Below are positions 25,177 through 34,303 of a stretch of 64,000 bases of DNA, in pieces. The translations under genes were made by a program, and so were the position numbers. The stretch is from the NCBI GenBank assembly GCA_016710115.1, contig JADJLN010000007.1, forward strand, positions 190,812 through 254,811, in the 5' to 3' direction. A model generated the notes under the pieces. That model did not search any database. It was not told the DNA's origin and saw only the letters and a program-made list of their open reading frames with translations. Numbering within the stretch: position 1 is the stretch's first letter; each line of letters begins with the position of its first letter. The stretch comes from Saprospiraceae bacterium (lineage in GTDB: Bacteria; Bacteroidota; Bacteroidia; Chitinophagales; Saprospiraceae).

Positions 25177-25722
25177 CTAGGTTCTTAAATGGGCCAGATG
25201 TCCTCGCAAGCGCTTGAACGCCATTGTCATTTGGTTTTCAACTGTTTTTATACTGATCTCCATAAGGTCTGCAATTTCCTGATTGCTGAGCAATTCATAT
25301 CGACTGAATACAAATACCAACCGACAGCGATCCGGTAAGAGCTGGATCGCCTGCTCGATTTCCATCTGAACATTGATGTCCTTGCTGTTTCGTTCCTGCC
25401 CTGGATCCGGTTGATCCGGATCTTCATCGAGAGACCATCGCTTTCGTTCCTTGATCTTGTTGAGACACTGATTAATGACGGACCGATGAAGGTATCCTCC
25501 CAAATTAGTACGCACATGGTTCAGATTGTCCATTTGCCAGAGTCTGGTCATGACTTCCTGAACCATGTCTTCCGCCAGCGCCTGATCGGATAACATTCGG
25601 TAGGCCGAGATCCAGAGTTGGCGATAGTGGGTTTTGAAAATCTCCTCCATCACGGTTTCCTTCGATGAAGACCAGGCCTCGACCCACCGTCTGTCCCGCA
25701 GAATAATCACTTGATCTTCCAC
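25177..25722 (-). CDS. ECF RNA polymerase sigma factor
   Basis: This is a sigma-70 family ECF factor of about 180 residues. Region 2 (IFKTHYRQLWISAYRMLSDQ, ALAEDMVQEVMTRLW) and region 4 (LLPDRCRLVFVFSRYELLSN, QEIADLMEISIKTVENQM) are both complete. I take the GTG at 25722, which lies one base past the copA stop; an ATG at 25650 would leave an unusually short region 2. The gene leads the sigma/FecR/STN-TonB/DUF4249 cassette and is expected to activate the receptor genes when released from FecR. Confidence 0.9.
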   Translation of the reverse strand: MEDQVIILRDRRWVEAWSSSKETVMEEIFKTHYRQLWISAYRMLSDQALAEDMVQEVMTRLWQMDNLNHVRTNLGGYLHRSVINQCLNKIKERKRWSLDEDPDQPDPGQERNSKDINVQMEIEQAIQLLPDRCRLVFVFSRYELLSNQEIADLMEISIKTVENQMTMAFKRLRGHLAHLRT

Positions 25723-25723
25723 G

Positions 25724-27826
25724 TCAGGAACGAAATTTGAGGCGGATCGAGTTGCCGATGACCACCAGATCAGAAAAAGCCATGAATAATGCTCCCCACA
25801 TCGGATTGAGCATCCCTGCAAAGGCCATCGGGATCGCAACCACATTATAGGCAAACGCCCAGAAGAGGTTTTCTTTGATCGTTCGAACGGTCAGCTTGCT
25901 CAACTGAAACAACCGAACCAGATCATTCAGGTCTGGGTTGACCATCACGACTTTCGCTGATTGCATTGCGGTTTGGGCAGCACCAGCCATCGCAATGCCT
26001 ACTGTGGCCTTCTCCAGTGCCGGGGCATCATTGATCCCATCGCCGATCATGGCCAACTCCTGGTCCTTCTGGAGACGGTCGATCAAGTCATATTTATCCT
26101 GCGGCAATTGAGCGGAAACAACATGGTCAATTCCCGTCCGTTCGCCAACCCGTTGAACATTTTCTTCCCGGTCGCCCGACACCAGCCAACATGTATACCC
26201 AGCTTTTTTAAGCCGGTCAACGATCTGGGCGGCTTCCGGCCTCAATTCGTCTTCCAATGCCACATGTCCGATCTTCTCTCCCGCCCTCGACAAAGCCAGG
26301 TGATACCCTTCCTGTGCATCCAGATCGTCTCGTTGAAGAACCAGTTGCCGGCCTTGTCCATCTTTTGCCTGCATCCCTATGCCGGGTATTTCTTCGATGT
26401 CAACCAATTGATGAGATGGATCAATATGTGTATTACCTAAATAGTTCACTAATGCACGGGCAATGGGATGTCCTGACCGAAGCTCCATTTGAAACAAGGC
26501 ACTTCGGACAATGGCATCATGGCCCGTCTTCGATCGGATTTGCCTGACTTTCAACAGTCCCGTAGTCAACGTACCCGTTTTATCAAACAGGAGTGTCTTC
26601 ACACGTGCGACTTGCTCAATTGTTGCCGCGCCTTTGATCATCAGTCCGTGCCTCGTCATGCGCCCCATTCCAACGGTAATGGCGGTCGGTGTTGCCAGCC
26701 CCATGGCACAGGGACAGGATATCACCAGTACAGCGATCGCATTCAAGATCGACTGACTTGTTGAAAATCCGAACAAATAGACTCCGGACACAAATGCCAG
26801 GACAGCAATCCCGATCACAATCGGAACAAACACGGCGCTGATCTGATCGGCCAGACGCTGGATGGGTGGCTTTTCTGATTGTGCCGCTTTCACCAGCCGA
26901 ATGATCTGGCGAAAGACCGTTTCCGATGGATCGACAGTTGCCCTGACCACCAGATGGCCCATAATCATGATGGAACCCGCAAATACGTGCTGACCGATGG
27001 TTTTCGTCACAGGTGAAGATTCACCTGTCAGATAGGCTTCATTCGCTTCACCTGTTCCGTCCAGGACCACGCCGTCAACCGGTATGGCTTCCCCCATTCT
27101 CACCATGACCTGGTCACCTGCCCGAAGTTCCTCCGGATGAATATCCATGAATCGCCCTTCACCCATCCACAACCTCGCCTGTTGGGGTTGCAGATCTTCC
27201 AACTCATCCAATGCCGTTGTCGTTCCTCGAAGAGCCCGATCTTCCAGCAAATTACCCAGCAGAACCAGAGTGACAATCGAAGCCGCTGTCTCAAAGAAGT
27301 AGAAATCAGGATCATGTAACCACAATCCGATACAGCTGTAAAGAAATGCTGCAGAGCTTCCAAGAATAATCAACACATCCATATTGGTTGTACCCCTCCG
27401 GAGTGCGCTGAATGCACTTCGTCCAAAATGAACAACTCCGATCAGAAATACAGGTGCAGCCAATCCAAACTGAACCCAGGGGTTCTCGAGTAAAGAAATT
27501 TCTACCCCTGTCAGATGCATAATGTGATGAAGGATCATCGGTGCTGTCAGCAGGCCAGCGATGGTAAATTTTAACTTCAGCGTCAGCCAGGAGGCAGTGG
27601 TTTCTTTTCGGATCACTTTGTACCCGAGCCCATTGATGCCATTCGCCAGTTCATCGATCCGATCATCACTGGCGATCATTCGGAATGAAACCTTTTTTTT
27701 CGGGATATCAACAAACACCTCGGACATCCCCTCCCCTTCCAGGTACTGACGGACCGTTCGCGCACAGGATGAACAGGTCATGCCTTCAACGGTAAGTTCC
27801 TTCTCCTTCAGTTCCATTGTTTTCAT
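25724..27826 (-). CDS. copA: Copper-translocating P1B-type ATPase
   Basis: This 700-residue heavy-metal ATPase exports Cu(I) across the inner membrane. One N-terminal HMA domain carries the metal motif GMTCSSC (residues ~15-21). The A domain has TGES, membrane helix 6 has the Cu-type CPC (VISCPCAMGLATPTA), the P domain has DKTGTLTTG, the N domain has the HP motif SGHPIARAL, and the hinge is GDGINDAPAL. Eight hydrophobic segments fit the P1B-1 layout. The frame is intact. The stop is one base before the ECF sigma start, so readthrough from copA into the sigma cassette is possible, but no metal link for that cassette is shown. Confidence 0.95.
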   Translation of the reverse strand: MKTMELKEKELTVEGMTCSSCARTVRQYLEGEGMSEVFVDIPKKKVSFRMIASDDRIDELANGINGLGYKVIRKETTASWLTLKLKFTIAGLLTAPMILHHIMHLTGVEISLLENPWVQFGLAAPVFLIGVVHFGRSAFSALRRGTTNMDVLIILGSSAAFLYSCIGLWLHDPDFYFFETAASIVTLVLLGNLLEDRALRGTTTALDELEDLQPQQARLWMGEGRFMDIHPEELRAGDQVMVRMGEAIPVDGVVLDGTGEANEAYLTGESSPVTKTIGQHVFAGSIMIMGHLVVRATVDPSETVFRQIIRLVKAAQSEKPPIQRLADQISAVFVPIVIGIAVLAFVSGVYLFGFSTSQSILNAIAVLVISCPCAMGLATPTAITVGMGRMTRHGLMIKGAATIEQVARVKTLLFDKTGTLTTGLLKVRQIRSKTGHDAIVRSALFQMELRSGHPIARALVNYLGNTHIDPSHQLVDIEEIPGIGMQAKDGQGRQLVLQRDDLDAQEGYHLALSRAGEKIGHVALEDELRPEAAQIVDRLKKAGYTCWLVSGDREENVQRVGERTGIDHVVSAQLPQDKYDLIDRLQKDQELAMIGDGINDAPALEKATVGIAMAGAAQTAMQSAKVVMVNPDLNDLVRLFQLSKLTVRTIKENLFWAFAYNVVAIPMAFAGMLNPMWGALFMAFSDLVVIGNSIRLKFRS

Positions 27827-28003
27827 TCCTGTTCAACCCTTCAACCAGCGCGGTTTCTTTGTTTTCCTCCTGGGACAGGATCGTCCAAAGATCATAACGG
27901 GAACAGGAAGCAAATGGTTAAATGCTGTGTGGCAGGAATCAAAAGTCATTGTCGTTTCCAAATGGGCTTCATCAGAATTCCCAGCGAAAAAGCAATAAAA
28001 GAG

Positions 28004-28034
28004 TTTCCGATTCATCAGGAACTTCGTAATTTTG
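28004..28034 (+). promoter_or_regulatory. Promoter for tRNA-His
   Basis: An exact TAATTTTG (-7 type) lies at 28027-28034, with TTT at 28004-28006 twenty nt upstream, ending 15 nt before the tRNA. The -33 element is weak. Confidence 0.45.
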
Positions 28035-28049
28035 CGTCTCTTTTACATG

Positions 28050-28123
<74 letters not shown>

Positions 28124-28124
28124 C

Positions 28125-28155
28125 AAAGCCCGGTGCAAGCCGGGCTTTCTTTTTT
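28125..28155 (+). terminator. Terminator after tRNA-His
   Basis: The stem AAAGCCCGG/CCGGGCTTT with a six-base loop is followed by CTTTTTT. It ends exactly where the methyltransferase start codon begins. Confidence 0.8.
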
Positions 28156-28968
28156 ATGTTCAGATTCATCCAACTCATCCGATATTATTGGCAGGCCCGA
28201 ACCGCCTACAGCATGCATTCACCCATCCTGTATGCCTTTTGCAGACAAGTCCTGGATGATCGTCGATCGTTTTACGCCTTTGATGAACTGGAAGGATGGC
28301 GGAAACAGCTGTTGTCCAATCAGGAGCAGATCCAACGGGCAGATTTCGGAGCAGGCAGCAAGATCCTTTCATCTCCCAATCAAAGCGTCTCCGCCATTGC
28401 GAAAAGCAGTTTGAGCCAACCGTGGAAATGTCGTTTTCTGTTTCGGCTTGTGCAATGGTGGCATCCGGACCTGATTGTAGAATTTGGCACATCATTGGGT
28501 ATCTCAACCGCTTACATGAGTGCATCATGCAAACCATGTCCGATCATCACGATTGACGGTGACAGCAAATTGCAAATGGTCGCGCAAACCGGATGGGTAC
28601 ACCTGGGATTAAATCACATCGAGCCATGGCATTCTTCGTTCGAAGATGCCCTCCTCCGAGTGCCATGGAGTAAACCTGACAGACTCCTGATCTTTCTCGA
28701 TGGCGATCACAGGCCGGATCGAATAGAAGCCATCCTGCATCATATTTACAGCCATTCCAGGACTCCATTTATCGTCATCCTGGATGATATTCGATGGTCA
28801 GAAGAGATGTGGGCCGGTTGGTGCAAATGGATTCGGCAATGGCCTGTCGGAGCATGGCTGGATCTCTTCCAGGGAGGAATCTGGATCCATGATCCCGCAT
28901 TTCAGGACATGCAGCACCAGGTCCTGATCCCATCCCGATTCAAACCGCTGCGGTTTGGCTGGATCTGA
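28156..28968 (+). CDS. Class I SAM-dependent methyltransferase-like protein
   Basis: This 270-residue protein begins with FIQLIRYYWQARTAYSMHSP, a start typical of a Bacteroidota family of SAM methyltransferases (Methyltransf_24-like). The SAM-binding core is visible as DLIVEFGTSLGISTAYMSAS (motif I), IITIDGD (motif II) and DRLLIFLDGDHRPD (motif III-like). The substrate is unknown. The ATG at 28156 directly abuts the tRNA terminator T-run and has no ribosome-binding site, yet the N-terminal residues look family-like. Either initiation is unusual or the gene depends on readthrough past the terminator. It converges on the AAA ATPase gene with three bases between. Confidence 0.78.
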   Translation: MFRFIQLIRYYWQARTAYSMHSPILYAFCRQVLDDRRSFYAFDELEGWRKQLLSNQEQIQRADFGAGSKILSSPNQSVSAIAKSSLSQPWKCRFLFRLVQWWHPDLIVEFGTSLGISTAYMSASCKPCPIITIDGDSKLQMVAQTGWVHLGLNHIEPWHSSFEDALLRVPWSKPDRLLIFLDGDHRPDRIEAILHHIYSHSRTPFIVILDDIRWSEEMWAGWCKWIRQWPVGAWLDLFQGGIWIHDPAFQDMQHQVLIPSRFKPLRFGWI

Positions 28969-28971
28969 TGA

Positions 28972-31650
28972 TCATGACCGAAAACCGATTCCTGACCGGG
29001 ACCAGGTCGCATCTGCCGAACGGTTACGTACCTCATGGATCAGATCCTCACTGATCGTTGCTGGGGAGGAAATGACACCTGTCGCATGGGATTTCGCCAG
29101 TTTGGTCCGATGCGACTTGACAAGTTCCTCCAGCATCTGGCGAATCGTACGGGCATTACCAAAAAACCTGTCTCGCTGTTGATAGATCTGCCGAATCCAG
29201 TCAGATAATGTTGCCGCTCCTTCCGGTGACAAGATAAATCCCTGTTGTTTCAAGATGGAATTCGCGATCGCCATCAATTCTTCTTCATTGAAATCTTCAA
29301 AGACCAGCGTCTTGTCAAAACGGGATTTCAAACCCGGATTTGCTTTCAGAAACAGGTCCATATTGTCAGGATACCCGGCAACAAAGACAAAAAACTGTCC
29401 TCGATGATCTTCCATCCGTTTCAACAGCGTTTGAATGACCTCATCTCCGAAATCTCCGGCGCGGCCGGAACCAGGCTGAGTCAGGGAATATGCCTCATCA
29501 ATAAACAGGACTCCTCCCTTTGCCTCATCAATTCGTTCGGACGTTTTGATCGCTGTCTGGCCGACAAATCCGGCGACCAGACCTGCACGATCCGTTTCGA
29601 TCACATGTCCGCGATCGAGTAACCCCAAAGCCTTGTATACTTTTGCCAGAATACGGGCTATAGTGGTTTTTCCTGTTCCCGGATTCCCGATAAAGATGGT
29701 ATGCATCGAAAAGGGTTCTTTTCGCGTAACCATTCTCGTCAGATCGTATTTGATCAGCAGCACCAGATCATGAATCTCTTTCTTGATTCTTGTCAACCCG
29801 ATCAGATCATCCAGTTCATGTAGCGCCTCTGCAAGAAGTTCATCATCGACCGGAAGGCGGACCGTCGATCTGGATGTCGTTTGTGTGGCTAAGAGGACGT
29901 CCTCCGGTAAAATGGCAGACAATGTTTCCCTGGGCAGGTCCAGGTGATGATCCGACCGCATAATGCGCAAGCCGAGCTGGATCTTGGAGCGTTCCATCAA
30001 ATCGTAGACAAAACGGGCATTGCCAAAGGACCGATCCCGATCCCGATAGGCCCTGACGATCAATTGACCCAGTAACCGGTACGCTTCCTCATCGGGAACC
30101 ACCTCCATATGCCGGGCGGCAAGGACTGCAATCTGATTCAATTCTTCCGGTTGGTAATCCTGGAATTCCAACACCATTTTAAACCGGGACCGCAGGCCTG
30201 GATTACTGCCGATAAAATGTTCCATTTCTGCCGGGTATCCCGCTGCGATCACAGCCAGATCGCCCGGACCATCAGACATTTCTTTGACTAGAATTTCGAT
30301 CACTTCGCGGCCAAAATCCTTGGCGTCGTCATTTGTGCGTGCCAGTGCATAAGCTTCATCGATCAACAAGACACCTCCCCTGGCATGATCCAGGGCTTGC
30401 CTCACTTTAGGTGCAGTCTGACCGATATATTCACCAACGAGATCTGCCCGGTCTACAGAATGAACATGACCTTTCGACAGAAGACCCAATTGAAAATAGA
30501 TGGCACCCATCATGGCGGCAACTGTCGTTTTTCCTGTGCCCGGATTCCCCTTGAATACGGCATGCATGTGCACGGGGTCCAACTCTGTAAACCCGCGTTG
30601 TTCACGAAGGCGAAGAAACTCCATATATAATGCATGATCCCGAACGTTTCGTTTGACCTGCTCAAGACCAACCAGTTGATCGAGTCGACTCAACACCTCT
30701 GCCAATCCCTCCTCGTTTGGTTGCTGTTTCCCAAGAATCCGGGCTTCCTTCTGTCCCGGCAACCAGACCAGCGGAAAACCGGCTTCGTTTTCCAGTCCAA
30801 ACGGGATATGCACTGTAGCGACCAACCGATCCATAAAAATCAGTTCGGCAGTGTATGTCCCCTCACGCCATGACCCCTTTGTAGCAGAGCCCCACCCGAC
30901 CGACAGCCGGATTGCCGATTGTTCAGGACTGATTTTCATCAGCCTGGTTACCTGACCTTTCAGTTCCCTGCTTTCATTAAAAAACCGGGTAATCAACTCC
31001 AGATGCCAGGATGCATCCGGCACGAGATTGGCCAGCTCCAATTCCAGATAGATATACCGCGTCTCGGCATGATCAAGTGCTCTCAGGTAAGTGCGTTCTT
31101 CCTCCAGCTGATCTTCAACTGAGGCTTCATAGAGCTTGACAGATACCAGTTCGAGATAATCATCCGGAATATCAACCGGGCGTTGACCTGCGCTTTGTAC
31201 ATAGAAATAGCGAGATCCGACTTTTTGCCCATCCACCCAGGCTTCCCACAAATAGGCACCTGATTTCCAGAATAAACCCACCTTTTTATTTCCCCAACCT
31301 TCGCGAATGTAGACAACCGGACTGGTCGAAGAAAATTTCCTCTGGAGGATCAGATGGCAGATCTCCTTTGACCGCTTATCTGCTTTGAAGCATTTGAGTT
31401 CGACTGTAGCATCCCAGTCTTCACTATCGTAGGCTTTATTGATCAGACTGAGTTCTGCATAGACATAGCCTACTTCTGCTTCGTCAAAGACCTGACGGTA
31501 ACGTTTTTTATTATCTGCCAGCCACTCTGTGTCTGCATAGGTCTTGAGATCCTGAAAGGCATATCTCGATTCCTGGCTTGTATGTCCAATTGACTCCGAC
31601 TCCATCTCCTCTGGTTTGCGTTTGATAAAGATACAATCCTCATCATCCAA
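28972..31650 (-). CDS. Double CbbX/SpoVK-type AAA+ ATPase with duplicated N-terminal beta domain
   Basis: This 892-residue protein has two AAA+ modules of the CbbX/SpoVK type. Module 1 (residues ~320-570) has Walker A GNPGTGKTT and Walker B GGVLLIDEAYAL. Module 2 (~620-870) has GNPGTGKTT and GGVLFIDEAYSL, and both carry an NPGLxSRF arginine-finger region. The first ~300 residues hold two related beta-rich segments (residues ~58-150 and ~195-285) that share Y(V/I)Y(A/L)ELxLxN, xGWG and a GxYxxEx pattern. I do not recognise that domain. Such ATPases remodel protein complexes; the target here is unknown. The frame is intact. A small acidic-protein gene is transcribed divergently. Confidence 0.85.
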   Translation of the reverse strand: MDDEDCIFIKRKPEEMESESIGHTSQESRYAFQDLKTYADTEWLADNKKRYRQVFDEAEVGYVYAELSLINKAYDSEDWDATVELKCFKADKRSKEICHLILQRKFSSTSPVVYIREGWGNKKVGLFWKSGAYLWEAWVDGQKVGSRYFYVQSAGQRPVDIPDDYLELVSVKLYEASVEDQLEEERTYLRALDHAETRYIYLELELANLVPDASWHLELITRFFNESRELKGQVTRLMKISPEQSAIRLSVGWGSATKGSWREGTYTAELIFMDRLVATVHIPFGLENEAGFPLVWLPGQKEARILGKQQPNEEGLAEVLSRLDQLVGLEQVKRNVRDHALYMEFLRLREQRGFTELDPVHMHAVFKGNPGTGKTTVAAMMGAIYFQLGLLSKGHVHSVDRADLVGEYIGQTAPKVRQALDHARGGVLLIDEAYALARTNDDAKDFGREVIEILVKEMSDGPGDLAVIAAGYPAEMEHFIGSNPGLRSRFKMVLEFQDYQPEELNQIAVLAARHMEVVPDEEAYRLLGQLIVRAYRDRDRSFGNARFVYDLMERSKIQLGLRIMRSDHHLDLPRETLSAILPEDVLLATQTTSRSTVRLPVDDELLAEALHELDDLIGLTRIKKEIHDLVLLIKYDLTRMVTRKEPFSMHTIFIGNPGTGKTTIARILAKVYKALGLLDRGHVIETDRAGLVAGFVGQTAIKTSERIDEAKGGVLFIDEAYSLTQPGSGRAGDFGDEVIQTLLKRMEDHRGQFFVFVAGYPDNMDLFLKANPGLKSRFDKTLVFEDFNEEELMAIANSILKQQGFILSPEGAATLSDWIRQIYQQRDRFFGNARTIRQMLEELVKSHRTKLAKSHATGVISSPATISEDLIHEVRNRSADATWSRSGIGFRS

Positions 31651-31774
31651 ACGCGAGTGATTCGGATCAGGTATCTTTTCAGTTGAAGGGGCTTATCAAC
31701 CTGTATCCAGAGGGTTTTTCTTCGACGAATGAAGTCCGTCACGAACTTTTTTTCAAGGAAAGATGGTTCCGGGA

Positions 31775-31804
31775 TGAAAATAACGAACAATGAAAATAAA
31801 TTTA
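31775..31804 (+). promoter_or_regulatory. Possible promoter for the small acidic protein
   Basis: TG at 31775-31776, a 20-nt spacer, and TAAATTTA at 31797-31804 (7 of 8 to TAnnTTTG), 41 nt before the start codon. Confidence 0.35.
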
Positions 31805-31845
31805 CCCCCGAACACCAAATCGTTGACAAGACGGAATTCCGGCTT

Positions 31846-32200
31846 ATGAACCCAAAAAAAGGATCGTAAAGATTACGAAAACCTCCCTGAGGATATTTTG
31901 AATCGGATCAAGCTGCAGTACCCCAGAGGGTTTGCTCAACATCTCATCACCTATACCAATGCGGAAGGGAAAAAGGTATCGGCACTACCTTTCGACACTG
32001 AGGAGGTCTACTACCTGGTTCGGATGACCATCCAGGAGGCTCGCCAGATCATTGCTGAAGACGATGATTACGATGCATCCGGCAATCTGCGTGAGGACTT
32101 CGGTGATGATGAGGATTTTGTTGCCGCAGATGACAACGACAGCTTTGAGGAGCCCGGAGAGGAGGATAGCCACAATGTCGATTCTGAAGAAGACTATTAA
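31846..32200 (+). CDS. Small acidic conserved protein
   Basis: This ~118-residue protein has a basic start (MNPKKKDRKDY), a conserved-looking core (ENLPEDILNRIKLQYPRGF, KKVSALPFDTEEVYYLVRMT) and a strongly acidic tail dominated by Asp and Glu. The ATG at 31846 is separated from the body by one missing A in the A-tract at 31854-31860 (seven where eight fit); without correction the frame would start at a TTG at 31898. I recall similar short acidic proteins in Bacteroidota, but no function. It is divergent from the double AAA ATPase, so a shared regulatory region is possible. Confidence 0.7.
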
Positions 32201-32275
32201 CCCCGTTCAAAACAATGCCCCTGCCCACACCCTTAAGGGACTGTTAAGGGCATGTCAGGGTGCAAATCGTTTCCG

Positions 32276-32303
32276 TTGAAGGTTGTACATTCGTAACCTT
32301 CAA
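32276..32303 (+). promoter_or_regulatory. Inverted repeat upstream of the subtilase gene
   Basis: A perfect 9-bp inverted repeat (TTGAAGGTT / AACCTTCAA) with a 10-nt loop ends 13 nt before the subtilase ATG. It could be an operator or an mRNA hairpin near the ribosome site. A palindrome CCCTTAAGGG lies at 32230-32239. No T-run follows either, so they are not terminators. Confidence 0.35.
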
Positions 32304-32316
32304 TAAAACTGCCCTT

Positions 32317-33993
32317 ATGAAACAAATCATTGTATGGTCATTCCTGTTGTTCATCAGCTTTCCTGAGTGGACGAATGCCCAATCTGCCTCCAAAGCTCCT
32401 GAAAACTGGTTCACCCTCGATTGGGAACAAGTCGGTGTGCCGGCTGTCAGTACAGAGCGGGCTTATAAGACCTTGCTCAAAGGAAAGAAAGCTACTCCGA
32501 TCATCGTCGCTGTGATCGATGGCGGTGTGGACCCCCTACATGAGGATCTGACTAACGTGATGTGGATCAATCCTGATGAGATCGCCGATAATGGCATTGA
32601 TGATGATAAAAATGGCTATATCGATGATATCTATGGCTGGAACTTTATCGGCAATCCAAATGGCAATAATGTAGGCAGTGATGCCCTGGAAGTCACACGG
32701 TTGTATGCCCACTATGACAAGAAGTACAAAAACGTGAACCCGGCGACACTGAAGAAGAAGGAAAAGAAAGAGTACGATTATTATCAGCAACTTGGCGAAG
32801 TCGTCAATGAAGAACTTGAAAAAGCCAGGAAGAACCTGACTTATTACCAGGAGCTCAAGACGACATTCCTTGAATCGGAAGCACTCCTGAAAAAGCACCT
32901 CAAAACAGATGAGCTGACGATGGAGAAGCTCAATGGCATCCAATCCGAAGATGAAGCTATAACAACAGCTGTCAGTGTTGTCGGCAAATTGCTTGAAAAC
33001 GGGCTGGATGCATCCTATTTCGATGGCGCGTTGGGTTATTTCGAAGGACAGACGAAATATTATGACCCCTCATTCGATCCACGGGATATAGTCGGTGACA
33101 ATTATGCTGATTCTCGTGAGTGGAATTATGGTAACAATGATATCAAAGGTCCTGAAGCCTTCCATGGCACCCACGTTGCCGGTATTATCGGCGCTCAGAG
33201 AGATAATGATCTCGGCATCAAAGGGGTCAGTGACCAGGTTATGATCATGGGTGTGCGTGTGGTTCCTGATGGTGACGAACGCGACAAGGATGTTGCTAAT
33301 GGCATTCGCTATGCCGTTGATAATGGAGCCAGTGTGATCAACATGAGTTTTGGTAAATCCTATAAGTGGGATAAAAAAGTAGTGGACGATGCCGTCAAAT
33401 ATGCTGAGAAGCATGATGTCCTGTTAGTACATGCTGCAGGAAATGATGGGAGCAACACAGATATCGCCAATAACTTCCCTACCGACAAATTCGAAAAAGG
33501 AGGTTGGTTCAGTCAAAAAAAAGCTAAAAACTGGCTGGAAGTGGGTGCGCTCAACTGGCAGGATGGTGAAAAACTGGCTGCTCCGTTTTCCAATTATGGA
33601 AAGGATAATGTAGATCTCTTTGCACCGGGAATGGCCATCCATTCTACTACACCAGACAACGGATATCAGGATGCTCAGGGAACCAGTATGGCATCACCAG
33701 TTGTCGCAGGTGTTGCCGCTTTAATCCGGGCCTACTATCCGGAACTCACCGCAGTTCAGGTCAAGAAGATCCTTATGGACTCGGTAGTTCCAGTCAACAA
33801 GGCGGTCATCAAGCCAGGTTCTAAAGAAACGATTGATTTTTCGAAACTGTCTGTTTCTGGTGGGGTGATCAATGTGTATAATGCACTCGAACTGGCTAGT
33901 AAAACAAAAGGAAAAAATGCCTCAAAGTCAACAAAATGGCAAGTTGAAGGCAATGATGCCCAGATAGCGAATGAAAAACGCGATCGCGTCTAA
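32317..33993 (+). CDS. Exported S8 family subtilisin-like serine protease
   Basis: This 558-residue protease has a signal peptide (MKQIIVWSFLLFISFPEWTN) and a full catalytic triad: Asp68 in VAVIDGG, His283 in FHGTHVAGIIGA, and Ser457 in GTSMASPVVAG. Between Asp and His lies a ~200-residue insertion rich in Lys and Glu (KKKEKKEYDYYQQLGEVVNE and on), predicted helical or coiled-coil. The oxyanion Asn is in HAAGNDG. There is no T9SS C-terminal domain, so it is probably periplasmic or released by another route. The frame is intact, and the ATG at 32317 is chosen because it begins the signal peptide. Substrates are unknown. Confidence 0.92.
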   Translation: MKQIIVWSFLLFISFPEWTNAQSASKAPENWFTLDWEQVGVPAVSTERAYKTLLKGKKATPIIVAVIDGGVDPLHEDLTNVMWINPDEIADNGIDDDKNGYIDDIYGWNFIGNPNGNNVGSDALEVTRLYAHYDKKYKNVNPATLKKKEKKEYDYYQQLGEVVNEELEKARKNLTYYQELKTTFLESEALLKKHLKTDELTMEKLNGIQSEDEAITTAVSVVGKLLENGLDASYFDGALGYFEGQTKYYDPSFDPRDIVGDNYADSREWNYGNNDIKGPEAFHGTHVAGIIGAQRDNDLGIKGVSDQVMIMGVRVVPDGDERDKDVANGIRYAVDNGASVINMSFGKSYKWDKKVVDDAVKYAEKHDVLLVHAAGNDGSNTDIANNFPTDKFEKGGWFSQKKAKNWLEVGALNWQDGEKLAAPFSNYGKDNVDLFAPGMAIHSTTPDNGYQDAQGTSMASPVVAGVAALIRAYYPELTAVQVKKILMDSVVPVNKAVIKPGSKETIDFSKLSVSGGVINVYNALELASKTKGKNASKSTKWQVEGNDAQIANEKRDRV

Positions 33994-34009
33994 GTAAAGT
34001 GGATGCGCG

Positions 34010-34303
34010 TTAATGGCGCAGGATCACATCACGGATCACCTCCTCTCCCAACCGATCGTTGAGAAAGGAGGTGATCTTCTTTTTGGAGTAACCCATTTCA
34101 TCGCGCAAACCGGCAGATGTGATCCCGATCTCCAGTACATGTCCCCGAAGCCGGATATACCGGGTATACTTGTTGATATAATCGCCCATCTCACGCAGCC
34201 AGATCTCCCGGATCTCGACTTCATACAAAGGCTGTTTCATCCCGTCTCGTTTGACCAGATGAGCCAGAATCTCCTTCATTGATTGATCATTGCTCCGTTT
34301 CAT
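34010..34303 (-). CDS. DUF721 family protein
   Basis: This 97-residue protein of the DUF721 (DciA-like) family contains EIWLREMGDYINKYTRYIRL and VLEIGITSAGLRDEMGYSKK. DciA proteins load the replicative helicase in many bacteria; whether this short Bacteroidota form does so is not shown. Its ATG overlaps the recF stop by four bases (ATGA), so the two are translationally coupled. The link to recF fits a replication or repair role. Confidence 0.85.
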   Translation of the reverse strand: MKRSNDQSMKEILAHLVKRDGMKQPLYEVEIREIWLREMGDYINKYTRYIRLRGHVLEIGITSAGLRDEMGYSKKKITSFLNDRLGEEVIRDVILRH

